Positions 1-13,594 of a DNA stretch of 64,000 nt are shown piece by piece. Origin of the DNA: Pseudomonas sp. Irchel s3b2 (lineage in GTDB: Bacteria; Pseudomonadota; Gammaproteobacteria; Pseudomonadales; Pseudomonadaceae); NCBI RefSeq assembly GCF_900187445.1, contig NZ_FYEB01000003.1, forward strand, positions 124,001-188,000. Reading direction: 5' to 3'. A program made the translations under genes and the position numbers. Below the pieces are notes generated by a model. That model was not told where the DNA came from, did not search any database, and saw nothing but the letters and a program-made list of their open reading frames with translations. How positions within the stretch are numbered: the first letter of the stretch is position 1; each line of letters begins with the position of its first letter.

Positions 1-2
1 AA

Positions 3-296
3 TCCGCCGGTGGTAGCTGGTACGCAGGCCAGGCGCCGGGCAACTACGTGGTGCAAATCCTCGGCACCAGCTCCGAATCGGCCGCGCAAAGCTTCGTCAA
101 GGAGCAGGGCGGCGAGTACCGTTATTTCAAGAAAGTACTCAACGGCAAACCGCTTTACGTCATCACCTACGGTAACTTCGCCAACCGCGATGCAGCCGTT
201 ACCGCCATCAAGGCCTTGCCAGCGAAGGTTCAGGCTGGTAAACCTTGGCCTCGCACTGTCGCCAGCGTCCAACAGGAACTGGCAACAACTCGCTGA
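3..296 (+). CDS. SPOR-domain protein, C-terminal part (DamX-like)
   Basis: The gene runs in from the left edge, so only the last 97 codons are visible. The translated part has the features of a SPOR domain, which binds denuded glycan strands of septal peptidoglycan: an early W-Y-x(8)-Y-V-V-Q-I-L strand, then a K-x-L-N-G-K-P-L-Y-V-I-T-Y-G core and an R-D-A-A-V-x-A-I helix. In P. aeruginosa, as I recall it, the gene just before gltB is a long AAA ATPase plus SPOR protein (DamX-like) that follows aroK and aroB. That context supports the call, but the ATPase part lies outside the window. A GC-rich hairpin follows the stop. Confidence 0.8.
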   Translation, partial: SAGGSWYAGQAPGNYVVQILGTSSESAAQSFVKEQGGEYRYFKKVLNGKPLYVITYGNFANRDAAVTAIKALPAKVQAGKPWPRTVASVQQELATTR

Positions 297-302
297 AGAT
301 TC

Positions 303-323
303 GGCGGCCTTACCCAGGCCGCC
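303..323 (+). terminator. Candidate terminator hairpin after the SPOR gene
   Basis: An 8-bp perfect stem (GGCGGCCT / AGGCCGCC) with a 5-nt loop lies 6 bases after the SPOR stop codon. The sequence after it is not T-rich, so if it terminates it is a weak or factor-assisted terminator. Confidence 0.35.
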
Positions 324-466
324 TCTCCAAGCACCTCAAAATTTCTGCAAGTGCGCGCTGCCCGCAAGGGCGCGTGCCTTGTGGTGTCTGCGTCACAGTA
401 GTCTTTGAGTCGCTGCGGTCAAAATTAAAAAAGTTTTGACTAGCACAGCATATCGCTTTAAACCTT

Positions 467-536
467 TCACAAATGCGACATGGATTTGCGACATTTCGTC
501 GTCAAATTTGTGAGCCTCTGTGTCGGTGTGTACAAT
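467..536 (+). promoter_or_regulatory. gltB promoter region with dyad and direct repeats
   Basis: A sigma-70-like pair is visible: TTGTGA at 508-513 and TACAAT at 531-536, spaced 17 bp, about 110 bp before gltB. TCACAAAT (467-474) is an exact inverted partner of ATTTGTGA (506-513), which overlaps the -35 hexamer. The octamer TGCGACAT occurs twice between them (474-481 and 487-494). This is a plausible regulator-binding layout, but the regulator is not identified. Confidence 0.45.
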
Positions 537-645
537 GACCTCCCTTTTGCCCCCGCAAAGCTGGCGTACGTTCGGTGTGGATGGTAACTGGTTGAATTGA
601 AAAGAAATTTGCCTCGACAAGAGGCAGCCTGGTGAGAAAGTGTCT

Positions 646-6543
<5,898 letters not shown>

Positions 6544-6553
6544 CCCCCCGCAC

Positions 6554-6586
6554 TGATCGTTCCCACGCAGAGCGTGGGAACGATCA
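6554..6586. repeat. REP palindrome (single unit)
   Basis: Perfect 15-bp arms with a 3-base loop (TGATCGTTCCCACGC / aga / its complement). The same core (GATCGTTCCCACGC) heads the repeats at 45874, 47848 and 63503, so this is one dispersed REP family. It sits in the gap between gltD and hemE. Confidence 0.85.
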
Positions 6587-6696
6587 GGCGAGTGAAACCG
6601 CGACAAATTGACCCGATAGACAAAAGGCTCAGCTCTTGCCGTGCCTTTTGCGTCGCGCTCTGAGAAAATGCCCGCACTTTTTTTCCGGATGCCGAC

Positions 6697-7764
6697 ATGA
6701 CTGCCCTGAAGAACGACCGTTTCCTTCGCGCCCTGCTCAAGCAACCCGTAGACGTCACCCCTGTGTGGATGATGCGTCAGGCCGGTCGCTACCTGCCTGA
6801 ATACCGCGCCAGCCGTGCCAAGGCCGGTGATTTCATGAGCCTGTGCATGAACCCGGCGTTCGCTTGCGAAGTCACGATGCAGCCGCTCGACCGCTATCCG
6901 CAACTGGACGCGGCGATCCTCTTCTCCGACATCCTGACCATCCCCGATGCCATGGGCCAAGGCCTGTACTTCGAGACCGGTGAAGGTCCGCGCTTCAAGA
7001 AAGTCATCAGCACCCTGGCCGACATCGAAGCCCTGCCGATTCCTGATCCGCACAAAGACCTCGGCTACGTCATGGACGCGGTCAGCACCATCCGTCGCGA
7101 ACTGAACGGCCGCGTGCCGTTGATCGGCTTCTCCGGCAGCCCATGGACCCTGGCTACCTACATGGTCGAAGGCGGTTCGTCGAAAGACTTCCGCAAGACC
7201 AAGGCCATGCTCTACGACAACCCGCAAGCCATGCACCTGCTGCTGGACAAGCTCGCGCAGTCGGTCACTTCGTACCTCAACGGCCAGATCATGGCTGGCG
7301 CGCAAGCGGTGCAGATCTTCGACACTTGGGGCGGTAACCTCTCCGCAGCGGCCTATCAGGAATTCTCCCTGGCCTACATGCGCAAAATCGTCAGCGGCCT
7401 GATCCGCGAGCACGAAGGCCGTAAGGTTCCGGTCATCCTGTTCACCAAGAACGGCGGTCTGTGGCTGGAAAGCATCGCCGACGCTGGCGCTGATGCGTTG
7501 GGCCTGGACTGGACTTGCGACATTGGCGAAGCGCGCCAACGCGTCGGCAGCAAAGTCGCCCTGCAAGGCAACATGGACCCGACCGTGTTGTACGCCAAGC
7601 CAGAAGCCATTCGCACCGAAGTCGGCCGCATCCTCGCCAGCTACGGCAAGGGCAGCGGCCACGTGTTCAACCTCGGTCATGGCATTACGCCGGAAGTTGA
7701 TCCGGAGCACGCTGGTGCATTCCTGCGTGCGGTGCATGAATTGTCGGCGCAGTATCACGAGTAA
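6697..7764 (+). CDS. hemE: Uroporphyrinogen decarboxylase
   Basis: HemE removes the four acetate carboxyls of uroporphyrinogen III to give coproporphyrinogen III in haem synthesis, in the cytosol and without a cofactor. The 355-residue length is standard. The family signature [14 protein letters not shown] lies at about residues 23-36 and holds the substrate-binding arginines. A second conserved block, [12 protein letters not shown], follows near 145. It is a single gene between the gltD REP and a strong hairpin shared with the convergent MFS gene. Confidence 0.97.
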   Translation: MTALKNDRFLRALLKQPVDVTPVWMMRQAGRYLPEYRASRAKAGDFMSLCMNPAFACEVTMQPLDRYPQLDAAILFSDILTIPDAMGQGLYFETGEGPRFKKVISTLADIEALPIPDPHKDLGYVMDAVSTIRRELNGRVPLIGFSGSPWTLATYMVEGGSSKDFRKTKAMLYDNPQAMHLLLDKLAQSVTSYLNGQIMAGAQAVQIFDTWGGNLSAAAYQEFSLAYMRKIVSGLIREHEGRKVPVILFTKNGGLWLESIADAGADALGLDWTCDIGEARQRVGSKVALQGNMDPTVLYAKPEAIRTEVGRILASYGKGSGHVFNLGHGITPEVDPEHAGAFLRAVHELSAQYHE

Positions 7765-7777
7765 TCGTGACCCAATA

Positions 7778-7807
7778 AAAAACGCCCGGCTTAGACCGGG
7801 CGTTTTT
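7778..7807. terminator. Bidirectional rho-independent terminator (hemE / MFS gene)
   Basis: A 12-bp perfect stem (7778-7789 with 7796-7807) with a CTTAGA loop. An A-run on the left and a T-run on the right let it work for both convergent genes. Confidence 0.9.
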
Positions 7808-7826
7808 GTTTCACGATCTTTTGCTT

Positions 7827-9101
7827 TTAAGCTTTCACACCACTTAACGGCGGCAACTTCGCCAGCTTCAACGCCACCAACAGCGCAATCACCAACAACC
7901 CGCCAATAAACAACCCGATCCCGTTCCAGCCTCCCAGGTGCCAGGCCACGCCGCCCGCCGTACCCGCAATACTCGACCCGGCGTAATAGCTGAACAGGTA
8001 CAGCGACGACGCCTGTCCTCTGGCCTTGATCGCACGACGGCCGATCCAGCTACTGGCTACCGAATGCGCCCCGAAGAAGCCGAAGGTAAAGATCAGCATG
8101 CCAATGAGCACCACTGGCAACGGTGTGAACATGGTCAGGGCGAGGCCGGCAATCATCAGCACAATGGTTGCCCAGAGCACTTTGCGTCGGCCAAGTTGGT
8201 CAGCCAGGGCGCCGATTTTCGCCGAGCTGTAGATGCCCGACAGGTACACCACCGAGAGCAGCCCGACGAAGGCCTGATCCATGTGGTATGGCTCGGCCAG
8301 CAAGTGATAACCGATGTAGTTGAACAGCGTGACGAACGCGCCCATCAGCACGAACGCCTCGAGGAACAGCAGTGGTAGACCGGCATCGCGAAAGTGCATG
8401 GTGAAGCCTTCCAGCAAGCTGCGCGGATGCAACGAGCGGGCGCGGAAGTTGCGCGATTCCGGGAGGATTTTCCAGAACACCGCAGCAGCAATCAGCGCCA
8501 GGCCTCCGATGACCAGCATCGCCGTGTGCCAGCTGACGAAGTCGATCAACACGCCGACGATCAACCGTCCACACATGCCGCCGATGGCGTTGCCAGCGAT
8601 GTACAAGCCCATGGCCAGGCCGAGGTGCTGCGGATGAATTTCTTCGCTCAGGTAAGTCATCGCGACCGCCGCCAGACCGCTCAACGACAGCCCCACCAGC
8701 GCCCGCATCACCAGCACGCCTTGCCAGCTCGGGATCATCGCGCTGGCCATGGTGCACAGCGCTGCGGCAAACAGGGCGGCGACCATCACCGGTTTACGCC
8801 CGATGCGATCAGAGATAGGACCGGTGATCAGCAAGCCGATGGCGAGCATGCCGGTGGCAACCGACAGGATCAGGCTGCTCTGGGCTGCGTTGATGGAAAA
8901 CTCGCGGGACAGCAGCGGCATCATCGGCTGCACGCAGTAGAGCAGGGCAAAGGTCGCGAAGCCGCCCGAGAACAGCGCCAGCACCGTGCGCATGAACAGC
9001 GGCGTGCCTTTTTCGATATAGATCTCGCTGAGCTCAGCGACGACACCGTCCGGCGCCGTGGGCGGAATTTCATGGGCGAGTGGAGCGACAGCAGTTTTCA
9101 C
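7827..9101 (-). CDS. MFS transporter, 12-TM drug/metabolite exporter type
   Basis: A 424-residue inner-membrane protein. It has about 36 polar residues first, then repeated hydrophobic segments that fit 12 helices. The loop between helices 2 and 3 carries the major facilitator signature G-P-I-S-D-R-I-G-R-K-P. It looks like the YnfM/arabinose-efflux-like group common in pseudomonads, next to a divergent LysR gene; in P. aeruginosa a similar pair lies downstream of hemE. The substrate cannot be read from sequence. The neighbouring LysR protein is the likely regulator, with a dyad between the two genes. The start could lie a little downstream, because the N-terminal tail is long and polar. Confidence 0.85.
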   Translation of the reverse strand: MKTAVAPLAHEIPPTAPDGVVAELSEIYIEKGTPLFMRTVLALFSGGFATFALLYCVQPMMPLLSREFSINAAQSSLILSVATGMLAIGLLITGPISDRIGRKPVMVAALFAAALCTMASAMIPSWQGVLVMRALVGLSLSGLAAVAMTYLSEEIHPQHLGLAMGLYIAGNAIGGMCGRLIVGVLIDFVSWHTAMLVIGGLALIAAAVFWKILPESRNFRARSLHPRSLLEGFTMHFRDAGLPLLFLEAFVLMGAFVTLFNYIGYHLLAEPYHMDQAFVGLLSVVYLSGIYSSAKIGALADQLGRRKVLWATIVLMIAGLALTMFTPLPVVLIGMLIFTFGFFGAHSVASSWIGRRAIKARGQASSLYLFSYYAGSSIAGTAGGVAWHLGGWNGIGLFIGGLLVIALLVALKLAKLPPLSGVKA

Positions 9102-9179
9102 TTCGGACCTCGGAGGGGCGCTAGCCGGTCAGGCAATGAAAAAATCATATAGCTGCCTAATGATTCAATCCAATATATT

Positions 9180-9204
9180 GTTCGACCTGTTTGATAGGTT
9201 GAAC
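9180..9204. promoter_or_regulatory. Candidate LysR operator between MFS and lysR genes
   Basis: An interrupted palindrome, GTTCGACCT-n7-AGGTTGAAC, with 8 of 9 arm positions paired, lies 18 bp before the LysR gene. Size, spacing and position in a divergent gap fit an autoregulatory LysR-type recognition site. Confidence 0.5.
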
Positions 9205-9221
9205 GACCTAATGGAGTTTTC

Positions 9222-10124
9222 ATGGAATTGCGTCACCTGCGCTACTTCATCGCCGTCGCCGAAGAACTGCATTTCGGCCGCGCCGCTCAGGTGCTGGGCA
9301 TCTCTCAGCCGCCGCTGAGCCAGCAGATTCAGGCGCTGGAGCAGGAGGTCGGTGCGCGGCTTTTCGAGCGGACCAATCGTCGGGTCGAACTCAGTGAGGC
9401 CGGTCGGCTGTTTCTGGAAGAGGCGCGGTTGGTGCTGGCTCAAGTCGGCAAAGCGGCAGATGTGGCACGGCGGGCACAACTTGGTGAACTGGGTGAGTTG
9501 AAGATCGGCTTCACTTCGTCGGCACCATTCAATTCGACCATTCCCCAGGCGATTTTCTCGTTTCGCCAGCGCTTCCCGGCGGTGCATCTGAACCTGCGGG
9601 AAATGAGCAGCACCCAAGTGGCCGATGCACTGGTGGACGAGTCGATTGAAGTCGGCATCATGCGACCGCTGGGCTTGCCGGATTCGCTCAGCGTGGTGGA
9701 ACTGATGCGCGAGCCACTGGTGGCGGTGCTCAGCTCCAAGCATCCGCTGGTGAACGGCAGCGAAGAGGGCTTGTTTCTCTCGGCCTTGGCCCTCGAACCG
9801 TTCGTATTTTTCCCACGCAGCTATGGCAGTGGTCTGTACGCCCAACTGCTCAGCCTGGCGAGGGATGCCGGTTTCAGCCCACACTTTGCGCAAGAGGCTG
9901 GCGAGGCGATGACGATTATCGGCTTGGTGGCGGCAGGTTTGGGGGTGTCGGTGTTGCCGGCGTCGTATCAGCGGATGCGTATCGATGGCGTGGTGTATCG
10001 GCCGTTGCTGGATCCGGAAGCGGTGTCGGCGGTGTGGCTGGTACAACGCAAGGATCAGAAATCGCCGATGGCCAGGGCGTTTGTTGAATTGCTGACGCGT
10101 AAGGTTGAACCATTGAAGTCTTAA
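9222..10124 (+). CDS. LysR-family transcriptional regulator
   Basis: A 300-residue regulator with the LysR layout. The N-terminal winged helix-turn-helix starts M-E-L-R-H-L-R-Y-F-I-A-V-A-E and includes the A-A-x-x-L-x-I-S-Q-P-P-L-S-Q-Q-I recognition helix (about residues 18-40). A linker helix follows, then an effector-binding domain from about residue 90. It is transcribed away from the MFS gene and probably controls it. Its last 55 bases exist again, decayed, at 12941-12997, which suggests this 3' end was the site of an insertion. A strong terminator follows the stop. Confidence 0.92.
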   Translation: MELRHLRYFIAVAEELHFGRAAQVLGISQPPLSQQIQALEQEVGARLFERTNRRVELSEAGRLFLEEARLVLAQVGKAADVARRAQLGELGELKIGFTSSAPFNSTIPQAIFSFRQRFPAVHLNLREMSSTQVADALVDESIEVGIMRPLGLPDSLSVVELMREPLVAVLSSKHPLVNGSEEGLFLSALALEPFVFFPRSYGSGLYAQLLSLARDAGFSPHFAQEAGEAMTIIGLVAAGLGVSVLPASYQRMRIDGVVYRPLLDPEAVSAVWLVQRKDQKSPMARAFVELLTRKVEPLKS

Positions 10125-10126
10125 CA

Positions 10127-10158
10127 ACGGGTGACCCCAGTGGGGTCACCCGTTTTTC
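10127..10158 (+). terminator. Rho-independent terminator of the LysR gene
   Basis: A 12-bp perfect stem (10127-10138 with 10142-10153) with a 3-base loop, followed by TTTTCTTT, two bases after the LysR stop codon. Confidence 0.9.
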
Positions 10159-10167
10159 TTTACCAGA

Positions 10168-10172
10168 CACTA
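10168..10172. repeat. Left target-site duplication CACTA of the IS2-like element
   Basis: CACTA directly abuts the left inverted repeat. The same five bases abut the right end at 11500-11504. Five bp is the duplication size known for IS2. Confidence 0.85.
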
Positions 10173-10236
10173 TGAACGAGCCCCATGAAAGACAGGACAC
10201 CGTTTCCCCCTTACGATAAGGGATAGGCAAACGGTT

Positions 10237-10629
10237 ATGTTTATGACTAACAGCAACGATAAGAGTGGGGAGCTTTTGGGCCAGGAGCGGCGGCGCCGCT
10301 GGAGCCCAGAGCAAAAGCTGGCCATGGTTCGCGAGAGCCTTGAACCAGGACAAAGTGTGTCGGTCGTCGCTCGGCGCAACGGCATCAATGCCAATCAGCT
10401 GTTTCTGTGGCGCAAGCTTTATCAGGACGGCAGCCTGTCGGCGGTCAGTGCCGGCGAAGCCGTGGTGCCTGCCTCCGAGTTGAGCGATGCGCTCAAGCAG
10501 ATCCGTGAACTGCAACGGATGCTGGGCAAGAAAACGATGGAAGCAGAAATCCTCAAAGAGGCCGTGGAGATCGCCCGGTCGCGAAAATGGATTGCGCACT
10601 CACCCTTGTTGCCGGGGGACGACCAGTGA
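10237..10629 (+). CDS. IS2-like transposase OrfA (InsC-type)
   Basis: A 130-residue DNA-binding subunit. The N-terminal half holds a helix-turn-helix of the IS3 OrfA type ([13 protein letters not shown], then [17 protein letters not shown]). A leucine-rich coiled coil follows (about residues 84-110: [17 protein letters not shown]). It closely resembles IS2 InsC. In this group OrfA binds the terminal repeats and, fused to OrfB by a -1 frameshift, forms the active transposase OrfAB; OrfA alone also represses. The 3' end overlaps orfB by 43 bp. Confidence 0.93.
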   Translation: MFMTNSNDKSGELLGQERRRRWSPEQKLAMVRESLEPGQSVSVVARRNGINANQLFLWRKLYQDGSLSAVSAGEAVVPASELSDALKQIRELQRMLGKKTMEAEILKEAVEIARSRKWIAHSPLLPGDDQ

Positions 10630-11462
10630 AGCTGGTCAGCGAATGTCTCGGTGTGGCGCGCTCGCAATTAACGGTTCGAATCAAGCAGTTGGTATCGTCC
10701 AAAGTGCGGCGAAGCCGGCCTGTGAACGATGCTGAGCTGGTAGTTGAAATCCAGCAACAGGTCAGCGAGTTACCCAGCTATGGCTACCGTCGTGTCTGGG
10801 GATTACTGCGCCGCGCCCGTGAAACCCAGTTGCTGCCCGCGATCAATGTGAAGCGGGTTTACCGGGTGATGCGTGATCACAACCTGCTGCTTGAGCGCCG
10901 GATCAAACAACCCGGCGTGCCGCGTCGGCACGAAGGCCGTATTGCGGTGGAAACCAGCGATACGCGTTGGTGCTCGGACGGCTTTGAGTTCCGCTGCGAG
11001 GACGGCGCCAAACTGAGCGTGACCTTCGCCCTGGACTGCTGTGATCGCGAGGCCATCGGCTGGGTCGCGAGCCCGACTGGGTACAGCGGTGATGATATCC
11101 GCGACTTGATGCTGGAAAGCGTGGAGAAGCGTTTTGGTGATCAACTACCCACCACGCCGGTGCAATGGCTGAGTGACAACGGCTCGGCGTACACCGCCGA
11201 ACAGACGCGCCTGTTTGCTCGACAGATCGGTTTGCAGCCGGTGACCACACCAGCGCGCAGCCCGCAAAGCAACGGCATGGCCGAGAGCTTTGTGAAGACG
11301 ATCAAGCGTGATTACGTGGCGCACATGCCCAAGCCGGATCGAGAAACGGCGCTGCGCAACCTGGCCATTGCCTTCGAGCATTACAACGAGCAGCATCCGC
11401 ACAGTGCTTTGAACTATCGCTCACCGAGGGAGTTCAGGCGCTTGGCGGCGGCATCAATTTAA
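10587..11462 (+). CDS. IS2-like transposase OrfB (InsD-type), DDE integrase
   Basis: A 291-residue catalytic subunit with an rve/DDE fold. The acidic residues are visible in R-W-C-S-D-G-F-E-F (D at about 129), W-L-S-D-N-G-S-A-Y (second D) and [15 protein letters not shown] (E). The end matches the IS3 signature [13 protein letters not shown]. It lies in the -1 frame relative to orfA. A short A-run (CGAAAATGG) falls at the junction, so the fusion OrfAB could form by slippage. That run is shorter than the A6G of IS2, and reinitiation at the ATG at 10587 is the alternative. Confidence 0.93.
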   Translation: MDCALTLVAGGRPVKLVSECLGVARSQLTVRIKQLVSSKVRRSRPVNDAELVVEIQQQVSELPSYGYRRVWGLLRRARETQLLPAINVKRVYRVMRDHNLLLERRIKQPGVPRRHEGRIAVETSDTRWCSDGFEFRCEDGAKLSVTFALDCCDREAIGWVASPTGYSGDDIRDLMLESVEKRFGDQLPTTPVQWLSDNGSAYTAEQTRLFARQIGLQPVTTPARSPQSNGMAESFVKTIKRDYVAHMPKPDRETALRNLAIAFEHYNEQHPHSALNYRSPREFRRLAAASI

Positions 11463-11499
11463 TGGGGAGTTGGTGTCCGGTTTTGTAGGGGCAAGTCCA

Positions 11500-11504
11500 C
11501 ACTA
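11500..11504. repeat. Right target-site duplication CACTA of the IS2-like element
   Basis: CACTA follows directly after the right terminal repeat and matches the left copy at 10168-10172. Confidence 0.85.
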
Positions 11505-11597
11505 CACCGAAACCTGCACCTGCAATCGTCACCTGATGACATCCATCAAGTCGCAACCATCGCGCAATGAATTCGCTAACGCTCGCGCCAACTAGCA

Positions 11598-12038
11598 TCA
11601 CTGGGTTGTTTGCGTTTGCTGCGCCTTGTTTTGTTCCGCCTGTGCTATCGCTTTGAAATCATAGGTCGGATAGAACTCGGTTTTGTAACTTCCCCACGCT
11701 GTATTTTCAAGTGCAAGGTTTACTTCAGCAAGACGGGAGGCGGGGAAGCGCACTGTGACGACTTGTCCGATACCCATCATTATGTTCCAGCTGACAATCT
11801 CTACTCCCGCAGGTGGAAATGCCTTATAGAATCCTTGTTTGGCAAGTTGAGCCTTTAATTCGCCCAATGGCCGTGATTGATCGTGCTTTAAAAAGACGGT
11901 CAGCATGACGGCATTATCTGGCGTGGCAACGGCATTTTTTGCAGGGGAATTTGTTGTGGACTGTGCATTGACAGCGCCGCAAAAGGCCGAGGTTATCAAT
12001 AGCGTAGATGCAAGGAGTGTTTTGAGTGATTTCTGCAT
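11598..12038 (-). CDS. Small secreted protein of unknown function
   Basis: I take the ATG at 12038, giving 146 residues, because GGAG lies 8 bases before it and a clean signal peptide follows (M-Q-K-S-L-K-T-L-L-A-S-T-L-L, cut after V-N-A-Q). The mature part has about 120 residues. It includes V-M-L-T-V-F-L-K-H-D and a stretch ending A-W-G-S-Y-K-T-E-F-Y-P-T-Y-D-F, then a Q-rich tail. The strand-helix pattern recalls small ferredoxin-like ligand-binding proteins such as muconolactone isomerase, but I do not claim that family. It follows the DUF4822 gene after about 100 bp on the same strand. GC is lower than in neighbouring core genes, so it may be acquired. Confidence 0.65.
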   Translation of the reverse strand: MQKSLKTLLASTLLITSAFCGAVNAQSTTNSPAKNAVATPDNAVMLTVFLKHDQSRPLGELKAQLAKQGFYKAFPPAGVEIVSWNIMMGIGQVVTVRFPASRLAEVNLALENTAWGSYKTEFYPTYDFKAIAQAEQNKAQQTQTTQ

Positions 12039-12140
12039 GTTGAAACTCCATGTTTTATTAGGAGGCAAGATTGATTTCAAGCGGTAACGCTACTCCAGCG
12101 GAACTGCTTGAGTCATTTAGTGTGCTATGAGTGACTGGTT

Positions 12141-12665
12141 TCAGTTTGTGATATTTGTATCTGGCTTGATGGCGGACTTTGTTTCTACTGTTCCGGTGTA
12201 GGGGGCATGAACTACATAGATACGAACTAGAGGGTTGTTGGCTAGCATGTCGCGAGGCACTTCGCGAGAATAGGTGAATTCATTAGGATTCAACTTTTCC
12301 AATCGCCTGACCACGGTTTTGGTTGGCCCGACATCGGGCACTAAAATGTGGCTTTTTTGATCGCCGGTGACAAAGAAGTAACCTCCACCTCCATTGTCGT
12401 ACTTTGATTTTCCCGTATCGGTGTAAAAGAATTCATAGCGATTGCGTTCGGGATCCCATGTCGATATTCCGACCACGCCAGGATAATTCGCTTTTACGTC
12501 CGTTTGTGGTGCACCCTCTATATAGACCTTGGTTGTCAGCCATCGAGGAGAGGATGCCAGAGCCCGAGTATCGGCAGTGGTGGGGGCTTGTTGCGCAAAA
12601 CTACCCAGAGGGCAGAGCAATGCCGCAAGAAGTAGGCATGTAGAAGTAATGTTGTTCTTTTGCAT
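12141..12665 (-). CDS. DUF4822 secreted protein
   Basis: A 174-residue protein with a signal peptide (hydrophobic run S-T-C-L-L-L-A-A-L-L-C-P, cut near F-A-Q). The mature region fits DUF4822: W-L-T-T-K-V-Y-I, then V-G-I-S-T-W-D-P-E-R-N-R-Y-E-F-F-Y-T-D-T-G, then the L-x-x-L-N-P-N-E-F-T-Y-S-R-E-V block and V-Y-V-V-H-A-P-Y-T-G. The function of the family is unknown to me. An AAGGAG ribosome site lies 9 bases ahead of the ATG. It is first in a probable two-gene transcription unit with the small secreted protein at 11598, on the AT-richer patch between the two lysR 3' ends. Confidence 0.75.
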   Translation of the reverse strand: MQKNNITSTCLLLAALLCPLGSFAQQAPTTADTRALASSPRWLTTKVYIEGAPQTDVKANYPGVVGISTWDPERNRYEFFYTDTGKSKYDNGGGGYFFVTGDQKSHILVPDVGPTKTVVRRLEKLNPNEFTYSREVPRDMLANNPLVRIYVVHAPYTGTVETKSAIKPDTNITN

Positions 12666-12940
12666 GCGGATAACTCCTTATCTGCTTTTGTTGGTTGCTC
12701 GCTATTGATTATCCAAATTCAATGCGTGAAAAGTATAGGCTGGGAGTGAGGGGGGTCAATAGCGGGGTAACGAATTGTAATGGTTTGGCGATATTTTAAG
12801 TAATGCCTTGTCGTACTTGTTTTTAAATATGTTGGTTGTCGGAGTTTGCCTATATATCGGAATTACAAGACTGGCTGTAGGACGTTTCCGAAGTGGCACA
12901 CTCCGTTTTCCTATGTTTCATTTATTTGCCGAGGACTCAG

Positions 12941-12997
12941 CGCAAGGATCAGAAATCGCCGATGGCAGGGCGCTTGTGGAGTTGCTGACGCGTAAAG
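12941..12997 (+). pseudogene. Decayed duplicate of the lysR 3' end
   Basis: The sequence matches bases 10048-10105 of the LysR gene: the first 25 bases are identical, then there is a 1-base deletion and a few substitutions, and the match ends after GCTGACGCGTAA. The frameshift and the lack of a start make it non-coding. The surrounding 93-codon open frame (12808-13089) is not a real gene. Confidence 0.85.
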
Positions 12998-13002
12998 CGT
13001 TT

Positions 13003-13070
13003 AAAAGATCGCAGCCTGCGGCGGCTCCTACGCCGATCTATGTAGGAGCTGCCGAAGGCTGCGATCTTTT
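13003..13070. repeat. REP-type inverted repeat
   Basis: Arms of about 29 bases (13003-13031 with 13042-13070) share AAAAGATCGCAGCCT and GGCTCCTAC, with a few mismatches, around a 10-base loop. This is a second REP family (core GTAGGAGCTGCCGAAGGCTGCG), distinct from the GATCGTTCCCACGC type. Confidence 0.8.
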
Positions 13071-13117
13071 GATCCTCGGTAATACCTGAGTGTGTCGCGG
13101 CTAGTCCGCGTCAGGCG

Positions 13118-13564
13118 TTACTGAACCTTCGCCAAATCCCCTTTCAACGCAACGCCCGCCATGAGCGCCCCGGCGTGGCACTCATAGGTCTTGGCATCCT
13201 TGCGCTCATTTTTCTTGTAGAAGCTGACGATGTTGGTCACGGCATTGGCGCCGGCGTTCTTCGCTGCCTGGTGCAGGCTTATGATTGCCGATTGTGCGAC
13301 CCATTCGCAGGCCACTTCGTCAGACTTGTTGAAGGCGTTGGTTTTCTTGTTGGTCACGGCACCCGCGCTGACTACGGTGACGTTGCCAGTCGGTGTATTG
13401 CCTGCCAGGTAGAATTTCACGCTGCCATCGATTTTGCCGGCGCGGGTTGCTTCGGCGACTGCTTTGTCAAAAGGCAGATACACCGCGGTGTCACGGGCTT
13501 GGCTGATGCCCGGCATTGCGCAGATCAGCAGGGTGGTGACGGCAGCGAGTTTCTTGAAGTGCAT
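13118..13564 (-). CDS. Small secreted protein (often labelled 'excinuclease ATPase subunit')
   Basis: A 148-residue protein with a signal peptide cut near S-Q-A-R. The C-terminal half has H-Q-A-A-K-N-A-G-A-N-A-V-T-N-I-V-S-F-Y-K-K-N-E and then Y-E-C-H-A-G-A-L-M-A-G-V-A-L-K-G, a pattern reminiscent of YbjQ-like proteins. Homologues in Pseudomonas are, as I recall, often called excinuclease ATPase subunit, which nothing in this sequence supports: there is no Walker motif and it is secreted. AAGGAG lies 7 bases before the ATG. It lies just downstream of apeR on the same strand with a 30-bp gap, so read-through from the ape operon is possible. Confidence 0.7.
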   Translation of the reverse strand: MHFKKLAAVTTLLICAMPGISQARDTAVYLPFDKAVAEATRAGKIDGSVKFYLAGNTPTGNVTVVSAGAVTNKKTNAFNKSDEVACEWVAQSAIISLHQAAKNAGANAVTNIVSFYKKNERKDAKTYECHAGALMAGVALKGDLAKVQ

Positions 13565-13594
13565 GGAGGTCTCCTTGACCCTGAGTAATTCCGA

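Larger units (their letters stand above)
10173..11499 (+). mobile_element. IS2-group IS3-family insertion sequence, complete
   Basis: The element is 1327 bp, close to the 1331 bp of IS2. Imperfect terminal inverted repeats of about 29 bp can be aligned: the left end reads TGAACGAGCCCC and the right end, complemented, TGGACTTGCCCC; both arms then share GGACACC. The ends are flanked by CACTA on both sides. It carries orfA and orfB in the IS3 arrangement, overlapping in the -1 frame. No stop or frameshift is seen in either frame, so it may still be active. It inserted just after the LysR terminator. Confidence 0.93.

Noticed and set aside
10668..10685. GGTTCGAATC, resembling a tRNA T-loop
   Set aside because: It lies inside the transposase OrfB and no cloverleaf can be built around it.
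12808..13089. 93-codon open frame
   Set aside because: It is built from the decayed lysR 3' end plus part of a REP element, so it is not a gene.
13118..13564. Label 'excinuclease ATPase subunit'
   Set aside because: The protein is secreted, 148 residues long and has no nucleotide-binding motif.
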